Assembly: GCF_003850565.1 (NCBI RefSeq)
Contig: NZ_CP027706.1
Location: 2,480,001-2,544,000 of the forward strand
DNA length: 64,000 nt
Source: Pseudomonas sessilinigenes
GTDB taxonomy: Bacteria; Pseudomonadota; Gammaproteobacteria; Pseudomonadales; Pseudomonadaceae
Direction of reading: 5' to 3'
The translations under genes were made by a program, and so were the position numbers. The notes below the pieces were generated by a model. The model was not told the DNA's origin and searched no databases. It saw only the letters and a list, made by a program, of their open reading frames with translations. Shown in pieces: positions 16,715-25,524 of the stretch (positions within the stretch are counted from its first letter, which is position 1; each line of letters starts with the position of its first letter).

Positions 16715-18079
16715 TCAGGCCTGGGTCAGGTACCAGCGCCAGTCCTGCTCGCCGACCTCGGCCATGAACTGGCGGTACTCGGCGCGCTTGACCGCCAGGT
16801 ACACCCCGAGGAATTCGCTGCCCAGGGCCTCGCGGGCCCAGGTCGAGCGTTCCAGGGCGGTGAGCGAGGTCAGCCAGTCGGTGGGCAGCAGTTCCTTGGC
16901 TTGGGCATAACCGTTGCCCTGCACCGGATCACCCGGGTCGAGTTGTTCATCCAGGCCGCGATGGACTGCGGCGAGGATCGCCGCGGCGGCCAGGTAGGGG
17001 TTGGCATCGGCGCCGCAAATGCGATGTTCGATGTGCCGGCTATTGGCCGGACCGCCGGGAACCCGCAGGCTCACGGTGCGGTTATCGACGCCCCAGGTGG
17101 GGGCCAGCGGCGCATAGCTGTTGGCCTGGAAGCGCCGGTAGGAGTTGGCGTTGGGGCAGAACAGCAGCAACGAGTCCAGCAGCGAGGCGAGCATGCCGCC
17201 CACCGCTTGGCGCAGCAGCGGGGTGCCGGCCGGGTCCTGGGCGGCGAACAGGTTGTTGCCGGCGGCATCGGCGATGCTCACGTGCATGTGCATGCCGGTG
17301 CCGGCCAGGTGGTCGAAGGGTTTGGCCATGAAGGTGGCCTGCATTCCATGCTGGTGGGCCACGGCCTTGACCAGGCGCTTGTAGCGCACGGCTTGGTCCA
17401 TGGCGGCGAGGGCGTCGCCATGCTCCAGGGTGATCTCCACCTGGCCTGGGGCGTACTCGGAAATCGCCGTGCGCGCCGGAATGCCCTGCAGCTTGCAGGC
17501 GGCATAGAGGTCGGCGAGGAAGGGTTCGATCTGTTCCAGTTCCCGCAGGCCATAGACCTGGGTGGTACGCGGTCGGCCGCCATCGGCATCCAGCGCCGGT
17601 TGAGGGCGGCCATTGCCGTCGCGCCTGGCGTCCAGCAGGTAGAACTCCAGTTCGCAGGCCATCACCGGGTAGTAGCCGTCGGCCTTGAGCCGGTCGATGA
17701 CCTTGATCAACAGGTGACGCGGGTCGGCGATGTTGGCTGGCTGGCCTTCCTGCGGGTGCATGCTGACCTGCACCGCAGCGGTGGGGATCTGCCGCCAGGG
17801 CAGGCGTACCAGGCTGCCCGCCAGCGGATAGGCGCGGCAGTCGATATCGCCCACATCCCACACCAGTCCGGAGTTCTCCACGTCGTCGCCATTGAGGGTC
17901 AGGCCGAGGATGGTGCTGGGCAGGGGGCGGCCGCTTTCATACACCGCCAGCAGTTCCTCGCGGTGCAGCAGCTTGCCTCGGGGCACGCCGTTGGCGTCGA
18001 GGATGAACAGCTCGATCATGTCGATATCGGGGTTGGCGGCCAGGAAATCACGGGCCTCTTCGGGGGCGGCAAAATGCAT
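16715..18079 (-). CDS. Glutamine synthetase-family gamma-glutamylpolyamine synthetase (PuuA/PauA-like)
   Basis: A 454-residue type-III-like glutamine synthetase homologue. Metal-binding and ATP-binding segments are present: ACELEFYLLD, QVEITLEHGDALAAMDQA, AGTGMHMHVSIADAAG, and NRTVSLRVPGGPANSRHIEHR. The glutamine synthetase adenylylation loop is absent, as in PuuA/PauA enzymes, which join glutamate to putrescine or related amines. The start MHFAAPEEA (18079) fits family lengths; a longer frame to 18163 has no support. With the adjacent oxidase it forms the first two steps of the glutamylated putrescine route. Confidence 0.85.
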   Translation of the reverse strand: MHFAAPEEARDFLAANPDIDMIELFILDANGVPRGKLLHREELLAVYESGRPLPSTILGLTLNGDDVENSGLVWDVGDIDCRAYPLAGSLVRLPWRQIPTAAVQVSMHPQEGQPANIADPRHLLIKVIDRLKADGYYPVMACELEFYLLDARRDGNGRPQPALDADGGRPRTTQVYGLRELEQIEPFLADLYAACKLQGIPARTAISEYAPGQVEITLEHGDALAAMDQAVRYKRLVKAVAHQHGMQATFMAKPFDHLAGTGMHMHVSIADAAGNNLFAAQDPAGTPLLRQAVGGMLASLLDSLLLFCPNANSYRRFQANSYAPLAPTWGVDNRTVSLRVPGGPANSRHIEHRICGADANPYLAAAAILAAVHRGLDEQLDPGDPVQGNGYAQAKELLPTDWLTSLTALERSTWAREALGSEFLGVYLAVKRAEYRQFMAEVGEQDWRWYLTQA

Positions 18080-18703
18080 GCTGGTTCTCGCTTGCGCCTT
18101 CAGGGCGCAGAGGTTTTCAGGTCCTGCGACGACACCACGCACGGGGCGTTCGCAGGGACGCAAAACAGGTCTGGAGGGGTGATGCGCAACGTTGCGCGAT
18201 CAGGCCAGGAGCGAGTGATCCGGAGGACGTGAGGAGTGGCGCAGGCGGGAACGGCATAGGGCCATGGGCAGGTTGACCAGGAGCTTCATGGGCAGGACCT
18301 GTCCAGCAGGTAATAACCGATGACGGCGGCGCGACCCTCATGGACCTCATGAGGGGGATGGGCGAAGTGGCGAAGGTGGCGAACAGGCAGCGAACCCTGT
18401 GCGACGGCCATGCCCGTGCGACCCTGGCTGCAAGCCGTGGGAGCGGGGCGGGCGAATCCGTGGTACGGGTTCGTGAGGGACATCGGCCGGTGATCTCGCT
18501 GTCGAGTTCGTTGTGCTTATTCTTCCGGGTGTCTCAGGGGCAGCAAGCCCCGAGGCGAACCCATACTGCAAGAATCCTTTGGCCAATGTAAGGGGGGGGT
18601 GGAGTCAGTCAGCCCCGGCAGGCCTTCATGGAGTCGGTGCCAAGTCCCGGGCTAGAGCGTGGCGTTGGCCTTGGCGAGGGTGTCTAATTTTTTTTACGGC
18701 ATT
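18080..18703. other. Intergenic region, about 620 bp
   Basis: No gene is supported; open frames of 60-80 codons on both strands lack good starts. The region should hold the promoter for the glutamylpolyamine genes. A perfect 14-bp palindrome lies at 18184-18197. A T-run at 18688-18695 lies just downstream of the methyltransferase stop on the opposite reading sense and is not preceded by an obvious strong stem. Confidence 0.5.
18184..18197. promoter_or_regulatory. Perfect palindrome upstream of the glutamylpolyamine synthetase
   Basis: GCGCAACGTTGCGC is perfectly symmetrical and sits about 105 bp upstream of the start of the glutamine synthetase-like gene. It is a candidate operator, for instance for a PuuR-like repressor, but no regulator gene is adjacent. 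Confidence 0.4.
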
Positions 18704-19363
18704 TCAGTAGAGGCCGGGCAACAAGCGCCAGCTGCGGGCGCAGTAGTCCTCGTAGGGCTGGCCGAAATGCTCGCGGAGCAGCGCCTCCTCGGCGTGGATC
18801 CGGGCAATCAACGGCACCAGGGTCAGCGCCGCCAGCAACAGCCCCAGCCCGGAACGGAAAGCCAGGGCCCAACCCACTGCGTTGACCAGCAAGCCGAGGT
18901 AGCTGGGGTTGCGCAAGTGGCGATACAGGCCGTCGGTCACCAGGCGGTGATCGGGCTGGATGGCCACCAAGCCGCTGAAGCGCCGGCCGAGGATGAACAC
19001 CGGCCACAGGCGCAAGGCACCACCGGCGATGAACAACAGCGCGCCGAGCCAGCGCAGGGGCTCGCCGCCGAAGGTCCAGAACTCCAGGCGATCGCAATAG
19101 GCTGGCAGGAAACCGCTCGCCAGGCCGATCAGGCCGAACACCGGCAGCACCCAGCGATTGTCCCGGTCTTCCTGTTCGCCGCTGCTGAGGTTGACCTCGC
19201 TGTACAGCGAGGCCAACACCATGAGCAAGGTGGCAATGGCGATCAAGGTCAGCGCCGGGTGGGCGAAGAACGCCGCGAAGCCGCCGCGTCCCCAGATCGC
19301 CAGTCCAAGGTAGGCCAGGGCGCCCAGCAGGCTGGAGATGGCCAGTCGAGGAGAGATTTTCAT
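18704..19363 (-). CDS. Isoprenylcysteine carboxyl methyltransferase-family membrane protein
   Basis: A 219-residue integral membrane protein with about five hydrophobic segments (about 8-30, 36-54, 75-92, 105-122, 155-185). The C-terminal signature DHRLVTDGLYRHLRNPSYLG and later RIHAEEALLREHFGQPYEDY match the ICMT/PEMT-type methyltransferase family, in which the RHPxY and EE motifs bind S-adenosylmethionine. The methyl acceptor is unknown in bacterial members. It lies 76 bp after the LysR gene on the same strand but with no clear link. Confidence 0.82.
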   Translation of the reverse strand: MKISPRLAISSLLGALAYLGLAIWGRGGFAAFFAHPALTLIAIATLLMVLASLYSEVNLSSGEQEDRDNRWVLPVFGLIGLASGFLPAYCDRLEFWTFGGEPLRWLGALLFIAGGALRLWPVFILGRRFSGLVAIQPDHRLVTDGLYRHLRNPSYLGLLVNAVGWALAFRSGLGLLLAALTLVPLIARIHAEEALLREHFGQPYEDYCARSWRLLPGLY

Positions 19364-19439
19364 GATGACCGCACTAGCATCAGGAACCTCCTTTGAGTGT
19401 AGGAGCGCGCCGGTTCGGCCAGGTGTACGTTGGTCCGGT

Positions 19440-20333
19440 TCAGGCGCTGCGCTGGGCCAGCCGGCTCACCAGGAAGTCGATGAAGGCCCGGGTCTTCTGC
19501 GGTACTCGCCGGGCCGAAGGGTAGACCACGTTGATGCTGATCGGCGGCGCCTGCCACTGGCACAGCACCGGCACCAGGCGTCCTGCCTCCAGGGCCTCTT
19601 CGACGATGAAGTCCGGCAGCAGGGCGATCCCCATTCCAGCCTCCGCCGCCTGGGCCAGCAGGTCGCCATTGTTGGCGTGCAGGGGCCCGGTCACATGCAC
19701 CCGCTGGGTATCGCTGCCATGGCTCAACTGCAGGCTGACGCCGCTTTGCAGGTAGCCGTAGCCGAGAAACCGGTGGCTGCCCAGATCCTTGGGCTGGAGC
19801 GGCACGCCGGTGCGTTCCAGGTAGGCGGGGGAGGCCACCATGATCCGTGGCACCGGCGCCAGTTGCCGGGCTACCAGGGAGGAATCCGCCAGGCTGGCGA
19901 TCCGCAGCGTCACGTCGAAGCCGCCGCGCACCGGGTCCACTTGCTGGTCGCTGAGCACCAGCTGCAACTCGATCAGCGGATGCAGTTCATGGAACAGCGG
20001 CACCAGCGGCCCGAGCCGGCGCAGGCCGAAAGACATCGGCGCGTTGACCCGCAAGACTCCGCGCAGCTCGGCGCTACCGTCCCGGGCCCGCTGCTCGGCT
20101 TCGTCCACCGCTGCCAGCACTTCGCGAGCGGATTCGTAGTATTCGGCGCCGGTCTCGGTCAGGTGCAGGCTGCGGGTGGTGCGTTGCAGCAGTTGCACGC
20201 CGAGGCTTTCCTCCAGGGCCTGGATCTGTTTGCTGACCTTGGAGCGGGGCACGTCCATGGCCCGCGCCGCAGCGGCAAAACCGCTTTCGTCGACGGTGGC
20301 GACGAAGGCGCGCATGCATTCGATACGATCCAT
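19440..20333 (-). CDS. LysR-family transcriptional regulator
   Basis: A 297-residue LysR regulator: winged helix at residues 1-60 (MRAFVATVDESGFAAAARAM, then QLLQRTTRSLHLTETG) and a substrate-binding domain at 90-290. The gene is divergent from the isochorismatase-like hydrolase; the 158-bp spacer has two palindromes at 20350-20362 and 20373-20383. By LysR convention it should control the hydrolase-monooxygenase-amidohydrolase genes and itself. Inducer unknown. Confidence 0.9.
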   Translation of the reverse strand: MDRIECMRAFVATVDESGFAAAARAMDVPRSKVSKQIQALEESLGVQLLQRTTRSLHLTETGAEYYESAREVLAAVDEAEQRARDGSAELRGVLRVNAPMSFGLRRLGPLVPLFHELHPLIELQLVLSDQQVDPVRGGFDVTLRIASLADSSLVARQLAPVPRIMVASPAYLERTGVPLQPKDLGSHRFLGYGYLQSGVSLQLSHGSDTQRVHVTGPLHANNGDLLAQAAEAGMGIALLPDFIVEEALEAGRLVPVLCQWQAPPISINVVYPSARRVPQKTRAFIDFLVSRLAQRSA

Positions 20334-20349
20334 GATTGTCCCTGTTTTG

Positions 20350-20383
20350 GAATCAATGATTCTCGATTTTAGGGAATTGTTCC
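20350..20383. promoter_or_regulatory. Candidate LysR operator region
   Basis: GAATCA-A-TGATTC (20350-20362) is a perfect 13-bp palindrome and GGAA-TTG-TTCC (20373-20383) is another, with centres 22 bp apart, in the space between the LysR gene and the divergent hydrolase. The spacing puts both on one helical face, as in two-site LysR promoters. The assignment is inferred. Confidence 0.5.
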
Positions 20384-20491
20384 TGTTTCAGCCAGAACCT
20401 AGATTAACCACCAAGCCGGCCCCACAGGGCGCCTCTAGCGCCATCAGCCGGTCATGTTCGCCCCTCACTCTGACTGCAAAAGGAACGCGCC

Positions 20492-21133
20492 ATGTCCATT
20501 CGTGAATTGCTCACCCCGCACAACTCGGCCCTGATCCTGATCGACCACCAGCCGCAGATGGCTTTCGGCGTGCAATCGATCGACCGCCAGGCCCTGAAGA
20601 ACAACACCGTGGCCCTGGCCAAGGCCGCCAGGATCTTCAACGTACCGAGCATCCTCACCTCGGTGGAGACCGAGAGTTTCAGCGGCTACATCTGGCCGGA
20701 ACTGCTGGCGGTGTTTCCCGAGCAACAGCCCATCGAACGGACCTCGATGAATTCCTGGGAGGATCGCCACCTGGTGGCGGCCGTGCAGGCCACCGGGCGC
20801 AAGAAACTGGTGATGGCGGCCCTGTGGACCGAGGTCTGCCTGACCTTCCCGGCCCTGGAGGCGTTGGCCGAGGGCTATGAGGTGTACATCGTCACCGATG
20901 CCTCCGGCGGCACCAGCCAGGAAGCCCACGACATGGCGGTGCAGCGCATGGTCCAGGCCGGCGCGGTGCCGGTGACCTGGCAGCAGGTGCTGCTCGAGTA
21001 CCAGCGCGACTGGGCCCGCAAGGATACCTACGACGCAGTCATGGCCCTGGTGCTGGAGCACAGCGGTGCCTACGGCATGGGTGTCGACTATGCCTACAGC
21101 ATGGTGCACAAGGCCGGGCAGCGCCGGCTGTGA
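20492..21133 (+). CDS. Isochorismatase-family hydrolase (YcaC-like)
   Basis: A 213-residue cysteine hydrolase of the isochorismatase superfamily, closest by recall to YcaC-like proteins. The catalytic Asp is in ALILIDHQPQMAFG and the Cys in MAALWTEVCLTFPAL; the usual third residue (Lys) is not obvious in ERTSMNSWED, as in YcaC, whose natural substrate is unknown. AAAAGGAACG lies before the ATG. It is the first of three same-strand genes under a divergent LysR regulator; 97 bp separate it from the next gene. Confidence 0.85.
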   Translation: MSIRELLTPHNSALILIDHQPQMAFGVQSIDRQALKNNTVALAKAARIFNVPSILTSVETESFSGYIWPELLAVFPEQQPIERTSMNSWEDRHLVAAVQATGRKKLVMAALWTEVCLTFPALEALAEGYEVYIVTDASGGTSQEAHDMAVQRMVQAGAVPVTWQQVLLEYQRDWARKDTYDAVMALVLEHSGAYGMGVDYAYSMVHKAGQRRL

Positions 21134-21230
21134 TGGCTCGCCAGGCGGTGCCCCTGGGCACTCGCTGGATATCGTGCAGCAGGGCGCGCCCCTGCTGGTC
21201 GCTCAATGTGCTGGCAGTGCGGAGTCGCAG

Positions 21231-21809
21231 ATGAATATTGAACTTACCGATGGCGTGGTCACCCTGCTGGTGCGCCACCGCATCAAGAAGGGGCAGGAGC
21301 AGGCCTATGAGACCTGGCTGCGCCAGATCATCGCCAAGGCCCGCAGTTATCCGGGGCACCTGGGGATCGATGTGGTGCGCGGCCACAGCGGCGGCCTCGG
21401 CCTCTTCACCAGCGTGCTGCGCTTTGCCAGCACCGAGCAGTTGCAAGACTGGCTGGACTCCGACGACCGTCGGCAACTGGTGCAACAGGCCCAGCACCTG
21501 CTGGCCGATGGCGACCAGACCGAGGTCAATGTCGAGCGCGAGTTCTGGTTCACCCCCCAGGACAGCGCCGCGCCGGCCCCGCCGCCGCGCTGGAAGCAAG
21601 CCTGCGTGACCTTCCTGGTGATCCTGCCGCTGACCTTCCTCGTGCCGCAGTTATGGAAGCCGCTGTTCGCCTGGCTGCCCTGGCTTGGCGGTTACGTGCA
21701 GGCCAATGTGCTGATCACCCTGAGCATCGTGCTGCTGGTGGTCTACGTTTTCATGCCTCGGGTCACCCGCCTGTTCAGCCGCTGGCTGCAACCGCGCGGC
21801 GCGGCCTGA
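21231..21809 (+). CDS. Antibiotic biosynthesis monooxygenase (ABM) domain membrane protein
   Basis: A 192-residue protein with an N-terminal ABM dimeric ferredoxin-like domain (about 5-100; VTLLVRHRIKKGQEQAYETW, then GHLGIDVVRGHSGG) and two C-terminal hydrophobic segments (about 125-145 and 162-182), so the domain is tethered to the inner membrane. Other ABM-plus-membrane proteins of this layout are widespread but uncharacterised. It lies between a YcaC-like hydrolase and an amidohydrolase, 28 bp before the latter. The upstream spacer might hide an earlier GTG/TTG start, but ATG 21231 gives the canonical N-terminus. Confidence 0.82.
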   Translation: MNIELTDGVVTLLVRHRIKKGQEQAYETWLRQIIAKARSYPGHLGIDVVRGHSGGLGLFTSVLRFASTEQLQDWLDSDDRRQLVQQAQHLLADGDQTEVNVEREFWFTPQDSAAPAPPPRWKQACVTFLVILPLTFLVPQLWKPLFAWLPWLGGYVQANVLITLSIVLLVVYVFMPRVTRLFSRWLQPRGAA

Positions 21810-21837
21810 ACCTTTTCGCCTCAATCGGAGCCATGCC

Positions 21838-23688
21838 ATGAACCACAACGCAATTGCCGATCTGATCCTGTTCAACGGCCGCCTGCATACCGTGGACCGG
21901 GCCAACCCTCGGGCCACGGCCGTGGCGATCAAGGACGGGCGCTTCATCGCCGTGGGCGACGATGCCCAGGCCATGGCCTTGCGCGGCAGCAGCACCCAGG
22001 TCATCGACCTCAAGGGGCGTACGGTGATCCCCGGGCTCAACGACTCGCACCTGCACCTGATCCGCGGTGGCCTCAACTACAACCTGGAGCTGCGCTGGGA
22101 AGGCGTGCCGTCGCTGGCCGATGCCCTGCGCCTGCTCAAGGAACAGGCCCAGCGCACCCCGGCACCGCAGTGGGTGCGGGTGGTCGGCGGCTGGAACGAA
22201 TTCCAGTTCGCCGAAAAACGCATGCCAACCCTGGAAGAGTTGAACCAGGCGGCACCGGATACCCCGGTATTCGTCCTGCACCTCTACGACCGGGCGCTGC
22301 TCAACCGCGCCGCGCTGCGGGTGGTGGGCTACGATCGCCATACCCCGAACCCGCCGGGCGGCGAGATCGTCCGTGATGGCAACGGCAATCCCACCGGCAT
22401 GCTGATCGCCCGGCCCAACGCGATGATCCTCTACGCCACCCTGGCCAAGGGGCCCAAGTTGCCGCTGGAGTACCAGGTCAACTCCACCCGCCAGTTCATG
22501 CGTGAGCTCAATCGCCTTGGGGTCACCAGTGCCATCGATGCGGGTGGCGGCTTCCAGAACTACCCGGACGACTACCAGGTGATCGAGCAACTGGCGGCCC
22601 AGCAGCAATTGACGGTGCGCATCGCCTACAACCTGTTCACCCAGAAACCCAAGCAAGAACTGGCGGACTTCAAGAACTGGACCAGCAGCGTGCGCTACGG
22701 CCAGGGCGATGACTTCCTGCGGCACAACGGGGCAGGGGAGATGCTGGTGTTCTCCGCCGCCGATTTCGAGGACTTCCTCGAGCCGCGCCCCGATCTGCCT
22801 CAGGACATGGAGCAGGAGTTGGAGCCGGTGGTCCGCCATCTGGTGGAGCAGCGCTGGCCGTTCCGCCTGCATGCGACCTATGACGAATCCATTTCGCGCA
22901 TGCTCGATGTTTTCGAAAAGGTCGACCGCGATATCCCCTTCAACGGCTTGCCCTGGTTCTTCGACCATGCCGAGACCATCAGCCCGCGCAATATCGAGCG
23001 GGTCCGGGCCCTGGGCGGTGGCATCGCGATCCAGGACCGCATGGCCTTCCAGGGCGAGTACTTCGTCGACCGCTATGGCGCCAAGGCGGCCGAGATGACC
23101 CCGCCGATCCAGCGCATGCTCGCCGAAGGCATTCCAGTGGGCGCCGGTACCGATGCCACCCGGGTCTCGAGCTACAACCCCTGGACCTCGTTGTACTGGA
23201 TGGTCAGTGGCAAGACCGTCGGTGGCCTGGCTCTGTATCCCCAGGGCCTGGATCGCGATACCGCACTGGAGCTCTATACCCACGGCAGCGCCTGGTTCTC
23301 CTCGGAACAGGGCAAGAAAGGCCAGCTCAAGGTCGGGCAACTGGCGGATCTGGTGGCCCTGTCGGCGGACTACTTCAGCGTCGAGGAAGAGGCGATCAAG
23401 TGGATCGAGTCGCTGTTGACGGTGGTGGATGGCAAGGTGGTGCATGCCGCCGGCGACTTCCACTCGCTGGCGCCGCCCAGCTTGCCCGTGACGCCGGACT
23501 GGTCGCCGGTGGCCAAGGTGCCAGGGCATTGGAAGCCTGCCGCGCCGTTGTCGGCTCAGTTGCACCAGTGCAGCGGTCCTTGCGCGGTGCATGCCCACGG
23601 GCACGAGCGGGCTCGCCTGGCCAAGGTGCCGGTCAGCGATTTCCAGGGCTTCTGGGGCGCGTTTGGCTGCTCGTGCTTTGCCTTTTGA
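21838..23688 (+). CDS. Amidohydrolase family 3 protein (YtcJ-like)
   Basis: A 616-residue metal-dependent hydrolase. The N-terminal composite domain (ADLILFNGRLHTVDRANP) is followed by the metal-binding strand IPGLNDSHLHLIRGG, the distal HxxYDES and FFDHAET segments, and PVGAGTDATRVSSYNP with the catalytic Asp. The C-terminal 60 residues are unusual: LHQCSGPCAVHAHGHE and ending FGCSCFAF, a Cys/His-rich tail not needed for the family fold. Substrate unknown. It is the last gene of the LysR-linked cluster and is followed by a nested hairpin. Confidence 0.87.
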   Translation: MNHNAIADLILFNGRLHTVDRANPRATAVAIKDGRFIAVGDDAQAMALRGSSTQVIDLKGRTVIPGLNDSHLHLIRGGLNYNLELRWEGVPSLADALRLLKEQAQRTPAPQWVRVVGGWNEFQFAEKRMPTLEELNQAAPDTPVFVLHLYDRALLNRAALRVVGYDRHTPNPPGGEIVRDGNGNPTGMLIARPNAMILYATLAKGPKLPLEYQVNSTRQFMRELNRLGVTSAIDAGGGFQNYPDDYQVIEQLAAQQQLTVRIAYNLFTQKPKQELADFKNWTSSVRYGQGDDFLRHNGAGEMLVFSAADFEDFLEPRPDLPQDMEQELEPVVRHLVEQRWPFRLHATYDESISRMLDVFEKVDRDIPFNGLPWFFDHAETISPRNIERVRALGGGIAIQDRMAFQGEYFVDRYGAKAAEMTPPIQRMLAEGIPVGAGTDATRVSSYNPWTSLYWMVSGKTVGGLALYPQGLDRDTALELYTHGSAWFSSEQGKKGQLKVGQLADLVALSADYFSVEEEAIKWIESLLTVVDGKVVHAAGDFHSLAPPSLPVTPDWSPVAKVPGHWKPAAPLSAQLHQCSGPCAVHAHGHERARLAKVPVSDFQGFWGAFGCSCFAF

Positions 23689-23746
23689 ACCCAGCCGATA
23701 AAAGGGCGACAGGACGCTGCGGCGTGCTGTCGCCTGCTGGCTGGGT
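23689..23746. terminator. Nested hairpin between convergent genes
   Basis: An outer stem ACCCAGCC/GGCTGGGT (23689-23696 with 23739-23746) encloses an inner stem GGCGACAG/CTGTCGCC (23705-23712 with 23727-23734). It begins right at the stop of the amidohydrolase and lies before the end of the convergent GIY-YIG gene, so a bidirectional terminator is likely, although no T-tract follows. Confidence 0.5.
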
Positions 23747-23766
23747 ATTCGCGACAGGCAAGTGTC

Positions 23767-24345
23767 TCAGTCTTCACCAGGCGCGGCATACGCCTGTTCG
23801 ATGTGACCGATGTTCTTGTTCAGGATTGGCTTGGAAATACGCAGGATCAGGGACTCGACATGCTTTGGAAAGTCTCGCCATTCTGAGCTGCCGACATCGT
23901 AGGCAGAAATGTAGCGCACCAGTTCATAGCGTTTCTCGGGCTTCTTCTTGATTCCCGCGGGGAACTGGATATGCACATCCCGGCGTATGGCCGAATAGGC
24001 TTCCTTGAGCAGGTTGGTGGCTTTGCCGAGGTAGATGAGGTTGGCCATCGAGTCATAGAACGCATAGATGCCGGCCCGGTCTTCGTGTCCTTTGAACAGG
24101 ACCTTCAACTGCTTCATCACCGGTTGATCCGGCTGGAACTCGGCGAATTCGATCACCGACTGGAATTCAGGCGTGAAGGCGCGGTGAATGAAGTACTCGA
24201 CGGTGATGTGCTGGGGCTGGCAATGGCCTGAGCACCACTCCTGGATCTGCTTGACGCTGTATCCGGTACGGGCTTCGGCGTCTTCCAGATCGTCCGAGTA
24301 GTACCGCCCAATGATGTAACGCAAGACACCGCTGCGATCAGTCAC
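23767..24345 (-). CDS. Stand-alone GIY-YIG nuclease-domain protein
   Basis: A 192-residue protein with a GIY-YIG fold at residues 90-178: GIYAFYDS (92-99), IYLGKATN (104-111, the YIG half), basic R121-R122, E164 as the probable metal ligand, and N176. The first 85 residues are a separate, helical region (EARTGYSVKQIQEWCSG resembles a helix-turn-helix). No UvrC, homing-endonuclease or UPF0213 architecture is evident, so the role could be DNA repair or defence; not determinable here. Codon use is less GC-biased than neighbouring genes, which hints at acquisition. Confidence 0.78.
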   Translation of the reverse strand: MTDRSGVLRYIIGRYYSDDLEDAEARTGYSVKQIQEWCSGHCQPQHITVEYFIHRAFTPEFQSVIEFAEFQPDQPVMKQLKVLFKGHEDRAGIYAFYDSMANLIYLGKATNLLKEAYSAIRRDVHIQFPAGIKKKPEKRYELVRYISAYDVGSSEWRDFPKHVESLILRISKPILNKNIGHIEQAYAAPGED

Positions 24346-24570
24346 ACAAAGTCCTTTTTTAAGGTTCGACTTGGCTTTCGAATATCGTGCCTGGTGGTGA
24401 CATCGAGGCGTCAGTGAATACTGCAGCCCTCTTTGCCAACCGCCTGGCCGGTTTGAGCGGGGCGATGCTACTAACTGGCCATCAGGCTGTCCAGTTGCCA
24501 GGTGATCGTGTTCATGAACCGCGATGAGTGAGCTGGAAGATGTTGTTCGGATTAATTGCGGGCAATAAAA

Positions 24571-24596
24571 AGGGGCGCTGAAAGTTCAGCGCCCCT
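24571..24596 (-). terminator. Rho-independent terminator
   Basis: A perfect 12-bp stem (AGGGGCGCTGAA/TTCAGCGCCCCT) with a 2-base centre; read on the minus strand it is followed by TTTTTATT. It lies 28 bp after the stop of the 109-residue gene and clearly terminates it. Confidence 0.9.
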
Positions 24597-24624
24597 GCTG
24601 TTTTATATTGAGATTAAACTTGTC

Positions 24625-24954
24625 TCAACAAAACCGATCGATGACTCGAACTTCCGGATTGCCGCGCAGCGACTGCCATTCGTTCTTCAGGGTCTCCAGT
24701 ACCCGACCGATGAAGTCCTTGTCGGCGGCGGCTTTCTTGCCGACATAACCCTGGCCGCGGCGGTACATCTTCAGGCGGGCTGCCAGATCCTGGTTGTTGC
24801 GGTCGAATTCTGCTTCATGGCTATGGGGCGACAGGCAGTCGATATGCACTTGGCCCGACTTGGCAATCCACAGGATATGGCTGTCGTGGCTGTCTTTGCG
24901 TGCGGCGAACATACGTGCCAATTCATCAATAGTGGGATGGTTATTAAGATTCAT
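24625..24954 (-). CDS. Hypothetical protein
   Basis: A 109-residue soluble protein beginning MNLNNHPTIDELARMFAARK and containing a short patch HILWIAKSGQVHIDCL. I do not recognise a domain; similar short proteins occur in Pseudomonas without assigned function. Support for a real gene: AAGGGGG 7 bases before the ATG, codon use in keeping with the genome, and a strong terminator directly downstream. It is flanked by two long non-coding stretches, so it is expressed alone. Confidence 0.72.
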   Translation of the reverse strand: MNLNNHPTIDELARMFAARKDSHDSHILWIAKSGQVHIDCLSPHSHEAEFDRNNQDLAARLKMYRRGQGYVGKKAAADKDFIGRVLETLKNEWQSLRGNPEVRVIDRFC

Positions 24955-25524
24955 TTGTAGCCCCCTTGACCATTCATCGATCTATCTAAGTTGTTTAGCT
25001 AATTCATCTTGCTACATCGGTAAGTTGAACCCTGATACCGGAAACAGGGCGACAGAGGGTGTCTGTCGGATACAGATAAGGCCCAGAGCCTGATGTGTGT
25101 AGTTACCTTGATTAACTGCTACGCACAGAGCGCCACAACGATAGAAAGCAGCATGAACCTGGATGAAGCTGCCGACATTCCCACCATCGGCCACAAGCAT
25201 CTTGAAGAGTTCTCGCCGGCTTTCCCGTCGAATCGCGAACGGTCAATGCCAGGTCAGTTTCATCAATCTGCCTTGTGGGCAGTACACATCCGGGTCAACA
25301 GCTCGGCGGTCAGACGAGCTTGCTCATAACACCTTTGCCTTGTCCCCCGATCGGGGGGACGCCTGCATCATGCAAGGGCGCAATCCGCTCGTCAACGGTT
25401 TTGTAGTGAAAATTTTCAGGCACTACATATTGTCTGACAAAAGCCGCAAAGCCCTCATTCGAGCCCCCAAGCAGGGCTGGGGCAGGTAGAATCGGCGCCT
25501 GGAAATGGTTCTGAGGTTGCAGCG
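24955..25524. other. Intergenic region, about 570 bp
   Basis: A divergent promoter region between the 109-residue gene and polB, less GC-rich than coding DNA. No gene is supported; the frames at 25093-25329 and 25163-25489 have no family resemblance or ribosome-binding site. A CTG-N10-CAG string (25032-25047) is only weakly LexA-like and lies nearly 480 bp from polB. Confidence 0.5.

Noticed and set aside
18117..18591. Several frames of 60-85 codons in the 18-kb intergenic region
   Set aside because: They overlap on both strands with no clear start sites or motifs, so none can be preferred.
25032..25047. CTG-N10-CAG, a possible LexA box for polB
   Set aside because: The inner ten bases do not resemble the AT-rich LexA consensus and the site is about 480 bp from the polB start.
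25163..25489. A 108-codon open frame upstream of polB
   Set aside because: No ribosome-binding site, no recognisable family and unlike Pseudomonas codon use.
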